From: JAFECT01 sp964432415
GTDB taxonomy: Bacteria > Pseudomonadota > Alphaproteobacteria > Caulobacterales > Caulobacteraceae
Assembly: GCA_964432415.1 (NCBI GenBank)
Contig: CAYSNW010000015.1
Location: forward strand, 5,956-69,955
Length of the DNA stretch: 64,000 nucleotides
Direction: 5' to 3'
A program made the translations under genes and the position numbers. Position 1 is the first letter of the stretch, and the number at the start of each line of letters is the position of its first letter. The notes beneath the pieces are model-generated. The model was not told the origin of the DNA. It was given only the letters and a program-made list of their open reading frames with translations, and searched no databases. Positions 39,314 to 48,659 of the stretch are shown here, piece by piece.

Positions 39314-40788
39314 GGAAGGTCGCCTGACCCGGTCCGCTCCCCGAAATCGACGCCCCGCTCGGCGAACGCCCGGACGAGGGCGGGAACCTGACGACGGCTT
39401 ACCGGGATCCGGGCGCCGTCGCGCATGCTGAGCACACGGGCCCCCGCTTCTCTTTCGACGCCGATCACATGGTCGAGGTTGACCAGGTGTCCGCGATGGG
39501 CGCGCAGGAACACGGCGGGAAGCCGCGCCATCAGCGTCCTCAGCGGTTCGGGATGCAGCAGCGGGCGGCCGTGGAGGGGAAACACCTCCGCATAGTCATC
39601 CGCCGAAGCGATCCGCACGATCTCCGAAGCCCGCAGCAACCGGCGCGACCCGCCCGATCCCAGGGCCAGGAGAGGGGGCGCGCTCAGGTCCGCCAATTGG
39701 TCCTGGAGACGCTGGTTGTGCGCCTGCGCCTCGAGCCGGAGGCGGCGGTCCTGCAGCCCGCGCTCGAGGAACAGGGCCGCGAACAGAAGCATGGCGGCCA
39801 GGTAGAAGTCCCGATCGAGAAACCCCCGGTCCAGCAGCATCCAGGCCAGGGCGAAGACGGCCAGTGGGGCGAACACCGCCATGGCTCCGGGCCGGCGGGC
39901 GAAGGCGCCGAAGATCGCGGCGATCACAGCGAAGGCGACGCCGCAGGCGATCACGCCTGAGGTCTTGGCGTCGAAACCGGGCGCCAGGATCGCCGTCGCC
40001 AGGGTGAGGATCGTCTGGCCCGCCAGCAGGGTGTGGCGGTTGCGGGTCAGGAATCGTCCCGCCGCATAGCCGGCCAGACACAGGCTGAAGCCCGCCGCGC
40101 AGGCCAGAATAAGGCCGACCCGCACGATGTGCTCCGGATAGGCGTAGGGCCAGAAGGCCCGCGAGGCCTCCGCCACGAGCTGGGCTGCGGCGAACAGGGC
40201 GGCGCCGGCGAGCCAGGGCGCCGGCGGCCGACGCCCCGCCAGCAGGGCGCCCACCCCGAAGTACAGGGCTGCGACCAGCAGGCCGCCGCCGGTCAGCATC
40301 GAGGGCAGATAGGCGCGCAGGGCGCGGTCGCGCGGGTCGGCGAAGGGCCCCACCACCAGGCTGTGGACCGGTGCGGAGAAGCGGACCGGCGAGCGCCCGC
40401 TGGACATGTCCACGCGCAGGGTGTGCCAGCCCTCGCCGGCGAGATCCGGGGGAATGGCGACGACCGCGTCGCGCCGGCCGGGAACCTCCAGCCGCGGATC
40501 GCGCGAGGGCCGGCCGTTGCCGCCGATCAGCCGGCCGTCCCAGTAGACCTGAGACGCCGCGAGGGCGTCGATGAACAGGCCTCGGGGGCGCACAGGGCCG
40601 GCGAGCCTTACCCGGGCGGTGACGGTGAGAAGCTTCCCGGCGGGGTCGATCGTCCGCACCGGAACCTCGGCGCAGGGCAAGGCCGCGCCGCAGACACGCG
40701 CCGTCTCGATCGCGACGGAGTCCGGCTGGGGCGACGCGGTCGCCACGCCCGCCCACAGACTCAAGATCAGGACTGCCAACGCCCACAT
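39295..40788 (-). CDS. Membrane LytTR-domain regulator with a 7TM-type sensor
   Basis: A 497-residue membrane transcription factor. After a signal peptide (MWALAVLILSLWAGVATASP) comes an extracytoplasmic beta domain (about 20-165; QVYWDGRLIGGNG is typical of 7TMR-DISM extracellular domains). About seven hydrophobic helices follow (165-350), then a short coiled segment (LEAQAHNQRLQDQLADL) and a LytTR DNA-binding domain with IVRIASADDYAEVFPLHGRP and PAVFLRAHRGHLVNLDHV. The sensor and DNA-binding domain are fused in one polypeptide without a kinase. The signal is unknown. It overlaps the aminotransferase 3' end by 19 bases and is divergent from the serine hydrolase at 40919. Confidence 0.9.
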   Translation of the reverse strand: MWALAVLILSLWAGVATASPQPDSVAIETARVCGAALPCAEVPVRTIDPAGKLLTVTARVRLAGPVRPRGLFIDALAASQVYWDGRLIGGNGRPSRDPRLEVPGRRDAVVAIPPDLAGEGWHTLRVDMSSGRSPVRFSAPVHSLVVGPFADPRDRALRAYLPSMLTGGGLLVAALYFGVGALLAGRRPPAPWLAGAALFAAAQLVAEASRAFWPYAYPEHIVRVGLILACAAGFSLCLAGYAAGRFLTRNRHTLLAGQTILTLATAILAPGFDAKTSGVIACGVAFAVIAAIFGAFARRPGAMAVFAPLAVFALAWMLLDRGFLDRDFYLAAMLLFAALFLERGLQDRRLRLEAQAHNQRLQDQLADLSAPPLLALGSGGSRRLLRASEIVRIASADDYAEVFPLHGRPLLHPEPLRTLMARLPAVFLRAHRGHLVNLDHVIGVEREAGARVLSMRDGARIPVSRRQVPALVRAFAERGVDFGERTGSGDLPHRAAR

Positions 40789-40918
40789 CCGCGCAGTCTA
40801 CCGCAGCCTTGGCCCCAACCCAGACCGCTTACCGGCAAAGCAGCCCCGCTCGCCGCCTCGGTGAGGCCCCAGCCCGTCAGGGCGCTAGGGTGTATCGGTT
40901 GCGGGAAGAGGCGTTTGA

Positions 40919-42043
40919 ATGAGACAGCATATTGCGGGACTGATCGCCGGCTCGGTCCTGGCCGTCGCTGGCAACGGCGCCTTCGCGGCGAGCCGATGCG
41001 CGGCGTCCGACGCCGAGCTGCTCGCGGCGATCCAGGCGGTGCAGGACAAGCAGCACAACGTCGGGGTTCAGGCGGCGATCTGGCGCGACGATCGCCTGGT
41101 GTTTTCCCGAGGGCTCGGCCTGGCGGACGCCGCCCGCCACGTGCCGGTGACGCCACGCACCCTGTTTCCCGTCGCGAGCCTGACCAAGGCCTTCACCGGG
41201 ATCGCCACCCTGCAGGCCGTGGACGCCGGCAAGCTCGATCTCGACACGCCGATCCAGACCTATGTGGCGGACTTTCCCGTCAAGCCGGAGCTGACCATCA
41301 CCGCGCGCCGCCTGGCCGCCCATCGCGCCGGCATCCACCACTGGGGCCCGGAACGCGACGCCCTGTTCAAGCGCCACTTCGACGACCTCGCCCAGGTGGT
41401 GGCGCTGTTCCGCGACGATCCCCTCCTGCCCAGAGCCGGCGCCGAGTACCAGTACTCCAGCTATGGCTACAATCTCCTGGCCCTGGCGGTTCAGAACGCG
41501 CGGGGCAGGCCCTTCACCGGTCTGGTCGAGAGCGGCGTCCTGCGGCCCCTGCGCCTGAACGCGACCCGCTTCGACGACGCGCGCCGGCGCCGGCCGGGGA
41601 CCACGCGGCTCTACAGCTTCTACGACCTGACCAGCTTCGCGGAACTCAGCCACCCCGTGATGGTCCCGGACCGGGACTACAGCCACAATCTTGCGGCCGG
41701 GAACATGAGCTCCACGGCGGGCGACCTTGCCCGCTTCGGCGCCGCCCTGTTCGCGCCGGGCCTGGTCTCGGCCAGCTCCTGGGAACTGCTGTTCCACCGG
41801 CCCGATTTCGGCGGCGTGGCCTCTCCGATGAGCTTCGGCTTCTTCGCCCCGAGGCCGGGGGCTGAGCGGCGGCTCAACATCAATGGCTCGAACCCGGGCG
41901 TGCAGAGCGGTCTGGTGATCGTTCCCGGCCGGCGGGTCGCCGTGGCCGTGCTGGCCAACACCTGGGGCGTGGGCTCGCGATCCGGCGAGTTCGGTTCGGA
42001 CCTGCCGCAGCGGCTCGCGGACCTCTGCGCTCCGACGACCTAG
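40919..42043 (+). CDS. Exported serine hydrolase, beta-lactamase class C / S12 type
   Basis: A 374-residue exported protein (MRQHIAGLIAGSVLAVAGNG, cleavage near AFAAS). The catalytic SxxK is FPVASLTKAFTG, and YQYSSYGYNLLALAVQ supplies the second Tyr motif. A C-terminal NINGSNPGVQSGLVIVPG occupies the place of the usual HTG/KTG strand, but the His or Lys is Asn here. Such proteins act as esterases, DD-peptidases or D-aminopeptidases rather than true beta-lactamases. It is divergent from the LytTR regulator (130 bases between starts), which could control it, and overlaps the convergent amidohydrolase at its 3' end. Confidence 0.88.
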   Translation: MRQHIAGLIAGSVLAVAGNGAFAASRCAASDAELLAAIQAVQDKQHNVGVQAAIWRDDRLVFSRGLGLADAARHVPVTPRTLFPVASLTKAFTGIATLQAVDAGKLDLDTPIQTYVADFPVKPELTITARRLAAHRAGIHHWGPERDALFKRHFDDLAQVVALFRDDPLLPRAGAEYQYSSYGYNLLALAVQNARGRPFTGLVESGVLRPLRLNATRFDDARRRRPGTTRLYSFYDLTSFAELSHPVMVPDRDYSHNLAAGNMSSTAGDLARFGAALFAPGLVSASSWELLFHRPDFGGVASPMSFGFFAPRPGAERRLNINGSNPGVQSGLVIVPGRRVAVAVLANTWGVGSRSGEFGSDLPQRLADLCAPTT

Positions 42044-43344
42044 GGTTCGCCGCGCAGCACCCGGTCGAGCGCGCGCCGGTCGTGCAGCCGGCCGGATTTC
42101 ACCACCGCACGGATGCGCCGGGTGTTGGCGATGTTCCGCGAGGGATCGGCCGAGAGCAGCACCAGATCGGCCGCGAAGCCCGGCGCGATCCGGCCCGAGC
42201 GGTCGCCCGCGCCCATCAGCGTCGCGGCGCGCCAGCTGGCCGCCGAGATCGCCTGCAGGGGCGAGAGACCCGCCTCGACCAGCAGGGCCAGCTCCTCGTG
42301 CAGCGAGCGGCCCGGATAGACGAACAGGGTCCCGGTGTCGGTGCCGGCCAGGACGGGGACGTGGGCTGCGATCAGTCCCTTGGCCATCCACAGGTCGTGG
42401 GCCCAGGCGGCCTTGCGGCGTTCCTTCGTCGCGGACGGCGCGGTGCGGCGCCGCTCCAGCTCGTCCAGCCAGTCGGCGCGCACGGCGGGCGGCATCAGCT
42501 TCAGTTCCGGGTCCAGCGCCCACTCGGGATGGTCGGCGGCCTGGGCGCCGTGGCTGAGCACATCCAGCGTCGGGGTCTGGGCCAGCCGCGCCTCAGCCAG
42601 GCGCGCGAAGATCGGGGCGCAGGCCGAAGGCTGGTCGGCCGGGCAGAGACCGCCGGTCTCGGCGACCATGTGCTCGATGCTGAGCATGGGGGCCGCGATG
42701 GCGTCCTCGACACTGACGCCGAAGGGCAGGTGGCCAGCCACGCGCAGGCCGCGCAGCCTGGCCTCGGCGACGACAGCGCGGAAGGCGTCCGGCGGCAGCA
42801 GGGTGTAGACCTTGATGAAGTCGGCGCCCTCGCCGGCCATGCGGTCGACCGCCGCGCGGGCTTCGTCCGGCGTGGAGACGGCGATGGAGACATCGGCCTG
42901 CACGGGCTTCGGGCCATCGAGGATGCGTCCGGGCCGATAGATCCGCGGCGTCCAGTCGGGACGCTTCGCCATGAACGCCCGGGCCGAGGCCCAGCCGGCC
43001 TCGTCGCCGCCCATGTCGCGCACGGTGGTCACGCCCCAGGCGACGAAGCGCGGCAGGAAGACCGGCGGCATGTCTGCGCCGGCCAGGGTGTGGACGTGCA
43101 TGTCCCACAGCCCTGGGATCACGGTCAGGCCGCGGCCCTGTACCCTGCGCACCCCGGCGGGAAGCCGGCGCCGGGCGGAAGTGACGGCGACGATGCGCTC
43201 GCCCTCGATCAGGATGGTGCGGTGGGGGTCGGCGGCCGATCCCGTGCCGTCGATCACCGTGACGTCGACCAGCGCCCAGCGGTCCGCCGCCCGCGCCTGG
43301 CCGCCGAGGGCCAGGACGAGCAGCAGGGCCAGCCAGAGGCGCAC
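42040..43344 (-). CDS. Exported amidohydrolase (imidazolonepropionase-like)
   Basis: A 434-residue metal-dependent hydrolase of the amidohydrolase superfamily. The signal peptide is MRLWLALLLVLALGGQARAA. Metal ligands are visible in order: DMHVHTLAG (two His), GADFIKVYTL (carboxylated Lys), GHLPFGVSV (His), SIEHMVAE (His) and AGTDTGTLF (Asp). This complete set contrasts with the altered site at 27151. Members of this exported group act on prolyl or other dipeptides and carbamates. It is 22 bases from the S9A peptidase at 43367 on the same strand and is probably co-transcribed with the peptidase pair. Confidence 0.92.
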   Translation of the reverse strand: MRLWLALLLVLALGGQARAADRWALVDVTVIDGTGSAADPHRTILIEGERIVAVTSARRRLPAGVRRVQGRGLTVIPGLWDMHVHTLAGADMPPVFLPRFVAWGVTTVRDMGGDEAGWASARAFMAKRPDWTPRIYRPGRILDGPKPVQADVSIAVSTPDEARAAVDRMAGEGADFIKVYTLLPPDAFRAVVAEARLRGLRVAGHLPFGVSVEDAIAAPMLSIEHMVAETGGLCPADQPSACAPIFARLAEARLAQTPTLDVLSHGAQAADHPEWALDPELKLMPPAVRADWLDELERRRTAPSATKERRKAAWAHDLWMAKGLIAAHVPVLAGTDTGTLFVYPGRSLHEELALLVEAGLSPLQAISAASWRAATLMGAGDRSGRIAPGFAADLVLLSADPSRNIANTRRIRAVVKSGRLHDRRALDRVLRGEP

Positions 43345-43366
43345 GCGGACGGCTCCTGCTTCGCCC

Positions 43367-45457
43367 TCAGTCCATCAGCTGCTGGAACAGATAGACGTAG
43401 TGGCGCGCCCAGCGCGCCGCGTTGGCGCTGGGGTCGGCGTCATAGGAGTGGCCGCCGAAATTGTCCTCGAAGTAGAGGTAGGGGTAACCCATCGACTCCA
43501 TCCTGGCGGCGAACTTGCGGGCGTGGCCGGGGTGGACCCGGTCGTCCTTGGAGTTGGTCGTGATCAGGGGCTTGGGATACTTCATCCCGGGCCTGAGGTT
43601 CTGGTAGCCGGAATATTTGGCGATGAAGGCGTAGTCCTTCGGATCGTCCGGGTTGCCGTATTCGCCGACCCAGGACGCGCCCGCCGAAAGCTTGTGGTAG
43701 CGCAGCATGTCCACCAGCGGGCTTTCCACCACCACCGCGTTCCACAGCTCCGGATGCTGGGTCAGGGAGACGCTCATCAACACCCCACCGTTGGAGCGGC
43801 CGTAGATGCCGAGGCGCCGGGGCGAGGTGATTCCGCGCTTGAACAGGTCGCGCGCCACCGAGGCGAAGTCGTCGAACGACTTCTGGCGGTTCTCGCGCAG
43901 CACCGCCTGGTGCCAGGCCGGGCCGAACTCGCCGCCGCCGCGGATGTCGGCGATGACGTAGGCGCCGCCGCGCTCGAACCAGATCTTGCCGGCCTCGGGC
44001 ACATAGATCGACGGCTTGGACAGCTGGAAGCCGCCGTAACCGTACATGATGGTGGGCGTCGATCCGTCGAGCTTGATGTCCTTACGGTGCACCAGGAAGT
44101 AGGGGATCTTCGTCCCGTCGGTCGAGGTCGCCCAGAACTGCTCGACCACGTCCTTTGACGCATCGAAGCGCGCGGGCAGGGCCTTGGTCTTGACCGGCGC
44201 GCCCTTGGCGGCGTCGGCGAACCACAGGGTGGTGGGGCTGAGCAGGCCCTGGGTCTCGAAGAACAGGCCCTCCGACGAGGTCGCGGTGTCGATGATGTTG
44301 ACCGATATGTCCTTCGGCAGCGGCAGGCGCCGCTTGGCCCACTTGCCCTTGGCGTGGGACCAGACGTCGATGAAGCCCTTCACGTCGTCAAGGCCGGTGA
44401 CCACCAGCTTGTGGCGGGTGGAGGCGACGTTCTCGATCGACTGGTGGCTGGTCGGGCGGGTGACCAGATGCGCCTTCGCATGCGCCGGATCGGCCTTCAG
44501 CGCCTTCAGGTCGTAGGCCAGCAGGTCGCCGCTCCTGAAGCCTTTCCAGTTCTCCTCGATCGAGAAGACCAACTGGCCGTCGACATAGGTCTGGATGTTG
44601 TTCTTGGCCGGGAAGTCGAGCTTCACCGGGCCCTTGGCCGTGGCCAGGTAGTGCTCGCGCTCGAAGAAGGAGGGCGAGCGGTCGTAGAGCACGCCGTCGA
44701 CCTTGCCGTCGGCCGAGCGCAGCACCTGGGGCGAGACCGAGACGTCATGGGCCGTGCCGCGGAACACCTCCTGCGCCTGATCCAGCGACTGACCGCGCTT
44801 CAGGCGCTTGAGGATGAAGGCGTAGCCGGAGTCGGTCAGGGTGCCCGGACCCCAGTCGCGGGAGACCAGCAGGGTGTCCTTGTCGAGCCAGGCGGTGTTC
44901 TGCTTGCCTTCGGGCAGGACGAAGCCGTCCTTGACGAATTCGCCGGTCGTGCTGTCGAACTCGCGCTCGGTCACCGCGTCCTTGCCCCCGTCGGACAGGC
45001 GCAGCAGGCAGTAGCGCTCGGCCGGCTGCAGGCAGGTGGCGCCCTTCCAGTACCAGTCGGCCTTCTCGGCCCTGGCGAGGGCGTCGAGGTCGAGCACCGT
45101 CTTCCAGGCCGGGCTCGCGGCGCGGTAGCCCTTGAGCGTCGTGCGCCGCCACAGGCCGCGCGGATGGCTGTCGTCCTGCCAGTAGTTGTCGATGGCGCCG
45201 GAGCGGAAGTTCGGGGTCGGGATGCGGTCCTTGGCGGTGAAGATGGCGAGCGCCTCCTTGCGGAAGGTCTCGTAGCGCCTGTCGCCCTGGAGCACCGCCA
45301 GCGACTTCTCGTTCTGGCCCTTGACCCAGTCCAGCGAGCGCGGGGCGTTGATGTCCTCCAGCCACTGGAACGGATCGGCGCCCGCGGCGTCCTGGGCCAG
45401 GGCCGCGCCCGCGGCGACAAGCAGCGCGCCGGCAGCGGCGGCGAAAATGAGACGCAT
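43367..45457 (-). CDS. Exported prolyl oligopeptidase-family peptidase (S9A), copy 1
   Basis: A 696-residue serine peptidase. After the signal peptide (MRLIFAAAAGALLVAAGAAL) come the beta-propeller (SGLP-type repeats, about 30-410) and the alpha/beta-hydrolase domain. The triad is intact: Ser in GIYGRSNGGVLMSVSL, Asp in NSKDDRVHPGHARKF and His in NFGGHSYDADPS. Such enzymes cut short peptides after Pro or basic residues. A longer frame to 45493 adds 12 residues without support. Its paralogue at 45548 lies 90 bases upstream. With the amidohydrolase it makes a three-gene peptide-degradation cluster. Confidence 0.94.
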   Translation of the reverse strand: MRLIFAAAAGALLVAAGAALAQDAAGADPFQWLEDINAPRSLDWVKGQNEKSLAVLQGDRRYETFRKEALAIFTAKDRIPTPNFRSGAIDNYWQDDSHPRGLWRRTTLKGYRAASPAWKTVLDLDALARAEKADWYWKGATCLQPAERYCLLRLSDGGKDAVTEREFDSTTGEFVKDGFVLPEGKQNTAWLDKDTLLVSRDWGPGTLTDSGYAFILKRLKRGQSLDQAQEVFRGTAHDVSVSPQVLRSADGKVDGVLYDRSPSFFEREHYLATAKGPVKLDFPAKNNIQTYVDGQLVFSIEENWKGFRSGDLLAYDLKALKADPAHAKAHLVTRPTSHQSIENVASTRHKLVVTGLDDVKGFIDVWSHAKGKWAKRRLPLPKDISVNIIDTATSSEGLFFETQGLLSPTTLWFADAAKGAPVKTKALPARFDASKDVVEQFWATSTDGTKIPYFLVHRKDIKLDGSTPTIMYGYGGFQLSKPSIYVPEAGKIWFERGGAYVIADIRGGGEFGPAWHQAVLRENRQKSFDDFASVARDLFKRGITSPRRLGIYGRSNGGVLMSVSLTQHPELWNAVVVESPLVDMLRYHKLSAGASWVGEYGNPDDPKDYAFIAKYSGYQNLRPGMKYPKPLITTNSKDDRVHPGHARKFAARMESMGYPYLYFEDNFGGHSYDADPSANAARWARHYVYLFQQLMD

Positions 45458-45547
45458 GGGACCTCCACCCGACAAGGGCGCCAAGATTTTCAAATGCAGT
45501 CGGTTATTTCAAGAGTGCCGCGGTGAACGGCGCCCCTGAGACCTCGA

Positions 45548-47689
45548 TCAGTCCATCAGCTTCTTGCTGAGGTAGGTGTACTCCAGCGCCACCCGCTTGG
45601 CCGTCTCCGCCAGGTTGGCGGCCGCCGCGTGCCCGCCTTCGATGTTCTCATAGTAGTAGAAGGGGTAGCCCAGGCCCTGCATCTTGGCCGCCGCCTTGCG
45701 GGCGTGGCCGGGACCCACCCGGTCGTCGGCGGTGGAGGTCTCGTAGAAGGGCTCGGGATACTTCACCCCGGCCTTGATGGCCTGGTAGGGCGAGTACTTC
45801 TCGATATAGGCGCGCTGCTCCGGGATGGCCGGATCGCCGTACTCCCCGACCCAGGAGGCGCCGGCGGCGATGTGGGTGTAGCGGATCATGTCGAACAGCG
45901 GCACCTGGATGACCACCGCGTTCCACAGGTCCGGATGCTGGGTCATCTCGACCCCCATCAGCAGGCCGCCGTTGGAGCCGCCCTCGATGCCCAGGCGCCG
46001 GGGCGAGGTGATCTTCCTCGCGATCAGGTCCTTGCCGACCGCGGCGAAGTCGTCGAACACCTTCTGGCGGTTCTCCTTCAGGCCGGCGTTGTGCCAGGCG
46101 GGACCGAACTCGCCGCCGCCGCGGATATTGGCCACCACATAGACGCCGCCGCGCTCCAGCCACAGCTTGCCCACGATGCCGGAATAGCCGGGGGTCTGGC
46201 TGACCTGGAAACCGCCGTAGGCGTAGAGCAGCGTCGGATTGGAGCCGTCGAGCTTGATGTCCTTACGATGCACGACGAAGTACGGGACCATGGTCCCGTC
46301 CGTCGACTTCGCCTCGAACTGGTCGACCACCAGGCCGGTGGCGTCGAAGCGCGCGGGGGTGGACTTGACCCGCTCGACCTTGCCGGTCGCCGCATCCGCC
46401 AGCCACAGGGTGTTGGGCTCGATGTAGCTGGTGACGTTGATGAAGACCTTGTCGTCCTTCGAGGACGCCGAGCCCAGGTGGATCGAGGAATTCTTGGGCA
46501 GGTCGAGCGCGGTCTTCGACCACTTGCCGCCCTTCAGGTCATAGACGAAGGCCGCCCCGCGCACATTGTCGAACAGGGTCATGACCAGGCGGTTCCTGGT
46601 GATGGTCACCCCGTCGATCGACTGGCGCGCGGTGGGGCGGAAGACCAGCGAGGCCTTGGCCTTGGCCGGATCGGCCTTGAGCGCCTTCAGGTCATAGGCC
46701 AGCAGGTCGCCGGTCTTGAAGCCCTGCTCGGGCCAGTCCTGCTCGATGGTGAACAGCAGCTGGCCCTTGAAGAAGGTGGTGATCTGCGACTTCAGCGGCA
46801 TCGGCAGCTTGACCGCGGGCCTCAGGCCCGAGGCGTCCCCCAGAAGGTAGTGCTCGCTCTCGAAGAAGGAGACGCCACGGCTGCCCATCACCGCTTCGAC
46901 GTGGCCGTCGGGATCGGTCAGGGTGTAGGCGGAGACCGAGACATCCTCCTTGGTCCCGCGCAGGATCTCGGTGGCCTGGTCCAGGGACTGGCCGCGCTTG
47001 AGGGTCTTGACCACATAGGCGTAGCCCGAGTTGGTCATCTCGCCCGGCTTCCACTCGCGGGCGACCAGCAGGGTGTCCTTATCCAGCCAGGAGACGTTCT
47101 GCTTGCCGTCGGGCAGGTGGAAACCGCCCTCGACGAAGGTCCCGGTCTCGGCGTCGAATTCGCGAAGCTCCACCGCGTCCTTGCCGCCGGTCGAAAGCGA
47201 GACCAGGCACAGGCGCTCCTCCGGCGCCAGGCAGTTGGCGCCGTGATAAACCCAGTTGGCGCCGGCCGCTTTCGACAGGGCGTCGACGTCCAGCACCGTC
47301 TTCCACTCGGGCGTGGCGGTGCGGTAGCTGTCCAGGGTCGTGCGCCGCCACAAACCGCGCACATGCTCCTTGTCCTGCCAGAAGTTGTCGATCTGCTCGG
47401 TCTGACCGTGGAAGCCGGGCGCCGGGATGCGGTCGGTGGCCGTAGCGATCTTGAAGGCCGCGTCGTGCAGGCCCTGGTAGCGGGGGTCCGCCTGCAGCAC
47501 GCCGAGGGAGCGGGCGTTTTCGGCCTTGACCCAGTCGAGCGCCTTGGCGTCGTCCGCGGCCTCGAGCCAGACATAGGGGTCGTCGGCGCTCGCGGCCGGC
47601 GCAGGGGCGGTCATCGGTTTCGGGTCGGACAAGGCAGAGGTCGCACAAAGCAGCGCGGCGAGCGCCGCGGCGGACGGGATGATACGCAT
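45548..47689 (-). CDS. Exported prolyl oligopeptidase-family peptidase (S9A), copy 2
   Basis: A 713-residue paralogue of the gene at 43367. Signal peptide MRIIPSAAALAALLCATSAL; propeller signatures such as NFWQDKEHVRGLWRRTTL and LAYDLKALKADPAKAKASL are shared with copy 1. The triad is intact: Ser in GIEGGSNGGLLMGVEM, Asp in STADDRVGPGHARKA and His in IEGGHAAAANL. The start is taken at 47689, before the hydrophobic signal; a frame to 47734 adds 15 residues. It is divergent from dapF, which starts 142 bases away. Confidence 0.94.
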   Translation of the reverse strand: MRIIPSAAALAALLCATSALSDPKPMTAPAPAASADDPYVWLEAADDAKALDWVKAENARSLGVLQADPRYQGLHDAAFKIATATDRIPAPGFHGQTEQIDNFWQDKEHVRGLWRRTTLDSYRTATPEWKTVLDVDALSKAAGANWVYHGANCLAPEERLCLVSLSTGGKDAVELREFDAETGTFVEGGFHLPDGKQNVSWLDKDTLLVAREWKPGEMTNSGYAYVVKTLKRGQSLDQATEILRGTKEDVSVSAYTLTDPDGHVEAVMGSRGVSFFESEHYLLGDASGLRPAVKLPMPLKSQITTFFKGQLLFTIEQDWPEQGFKTGDLLAYDLKALKADPAKAKASLVFRPTARQSIDGVTITRNRLVMTLFDNVRGAAFVYDLKGGKWSKTALDLPKNSSIHLGSASSKDDKVFINVTSYIEPNTLWLADAATGKVERVKSTPARFDATGLVVDQFEAKSTDGTMVPYFVVHRKDIKLDGSNPTLLYAYGGFQVSQTPGYSGIVGKLWLERGGVYVVANIRGGGEFGPAWHNAGLKENRQKVFDDFAAVGKDLIARKITSPRRLGIEGGSNGGLLMGVEMTQHPDLWNAVVIQVPLFDMIRYTHIAAGASWVGEYGDPAIPEQRAYIEKYSPYQAIKAGVKYPEPFYETSTADDRVGPGHARKAAAKMQGLGYPFYYYENIEGGHAAAANLAETAKRVALEYTYLSKKLMD

Positions 47690-47792
47690 GGGCGGAGGTT
47701 CCCCAAAAGCCGGTTCTTGTTTCTTGGCCGGCACGATAGGCGATGGCGGCGGGCGTGGGATAATTACAGACTCGTAACCTGACCGGCGAAGC

Positions 47793-47822
47793 CTGACGCA
47801 ACCGGCGCAATTGCCCTATATC
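47793..47822 (+). promoter_or_regulatory. Predicted dapF promoter
   Basis: CTGACGC (47793-47799) and CCTATATC (47815-47822) resemble the Caulobacter housekeeping consensus TTGACGS / GCTANAWC with a 15-base gap. Transcription would start close to 47829-47832, which is at the dapF ATG, so a leaderless or near-leaderless message is predicted. Confidence 0.5.
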
Positions 47823-47831
47823 TGGCCGGTC

Positions 47832-48659
47832 ATGGCGCGCCCCTATGTCAAGATGAACGGTCTCGGCAACGACTTCGTGGTCGTGGAGTCGCGCTCCCAG
47901 CCGTTCGCGCCCACCCCGGAACAGGTGCGGGCCTGGGCGGACCGGGAGAGCGGCATCGGTTTCGACCAGCTGATCTCGATCGAACCGTCGAAGCGTGGCG
48001 ACGCCTTCATGCGGGTGTGGAACGCCGACGGCGGCCAGGTCGAGACCTGCGGCAATGCGCTGCGCTGCGTCGGGTGGCTGCTGATGCAGGCGAGCGGTCT
48101 GAAGCACGTTTCGATCGACACCGCCGGGGGCCTGACCGACGCGGCGGCCGCAGGCGACCGGCGCATCTCGGTGGACATGGGCAAGCCGGGCCTGGACTGG
48201 ACCGAGGTGCCGCTGGCCGAGGAGATGGACACCCGCAACATCGAGCTGCAGGTCGGCCCCATCGACGCCCCGCATCTGCATACGCCGGGCGCCGTCTCCA
48301 TGGGCAATCCGCACGTGGTCTTCTTCGTGCCCGACGCCGAGGCCGCCCCGGTGCGCGAGGCGGGCTCGCTGATCGAGCACCACCCCCTGTTCCCCGAAGG
48401 CGTCAATGTCGGCTTCGCCCAGGCAAAGGGCCGCGACCGCATCCGGCTGAAGGTCTGGGAGCGCGGCGCGGGCCTGACGCGCGCCTGCGGCACCGGCGCC
48501 TGCGCGGCCCTGGTGGCGTCCAACCGGCGGGGCCTGAGCGACCGCAAGGCGACCCTGGAGCTGGACGGCGGCGAGCTCGAGGTCGAGTGGCGCGAGAGCG
48601 ACGGCCACGTGATCATGACCGGCCCGATCGAGGTTGAGGGCACGGGGACGCTGGCGTGA
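47832..48659 (+). CDS. dapF: Diaminopimelate epimerase
   Basis: DapF converts LL- to meso-diaminopimelate for lysine and peptidoglycan. The 275-residue product begins MARPYVKMNGLGNDFVVVES, has the first catalytic Cys in VETCGNALRCVGWLL and the second in LTRACGTGACAALVAS, with the usual EGVNVGFAQ segment between. Length is typical. The ATG at 47832 is preferred over the ORF extension from 47811. Its stop overlaps the GTG of the signal peptidase-like gene by four bases (GTGA). In relatives dapF is often followed by mtaB; here about 1.4 kb of other sequence lies between them. Confidence 0.97.
   Translation: MARPYVKMNGLGNDFVVVESRSQPFAPTPEQVRAWADRESGIGFDQLISIEPSKRGDAFMRVWNADGGQVETCGNALRCVGWLLMQASGLKHVSIDTAGGLTDAAAAGDRRISVDMGKPGLDWTEVPLAEEMDTRNIELQVGPIDAPHLHTPGAVSMGNPHVVFFVPDAEAAPVREAGSLIEHHPLFPEGVNVGFAQAKGRDRIRLKVWERGAGLTRACGTGACAALVASNRRGLSDRKATLELDGGELEVEWRESDGHVIMTGPIEVEGTGTLA

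Noticed and set aside
40919..42043. Beta-lactamase resistance gene
   Set aside because: It has SxxK but not the HTG/KTG strand of true beta-lactamases; esterase or peptidase function is more likely.
45629..47782. 717-residue plus-strand frame antisense to an S9A peptidase
   Set aside because: Same shadow composition; the minus strand has a complete catalytic triad and signal peptide.
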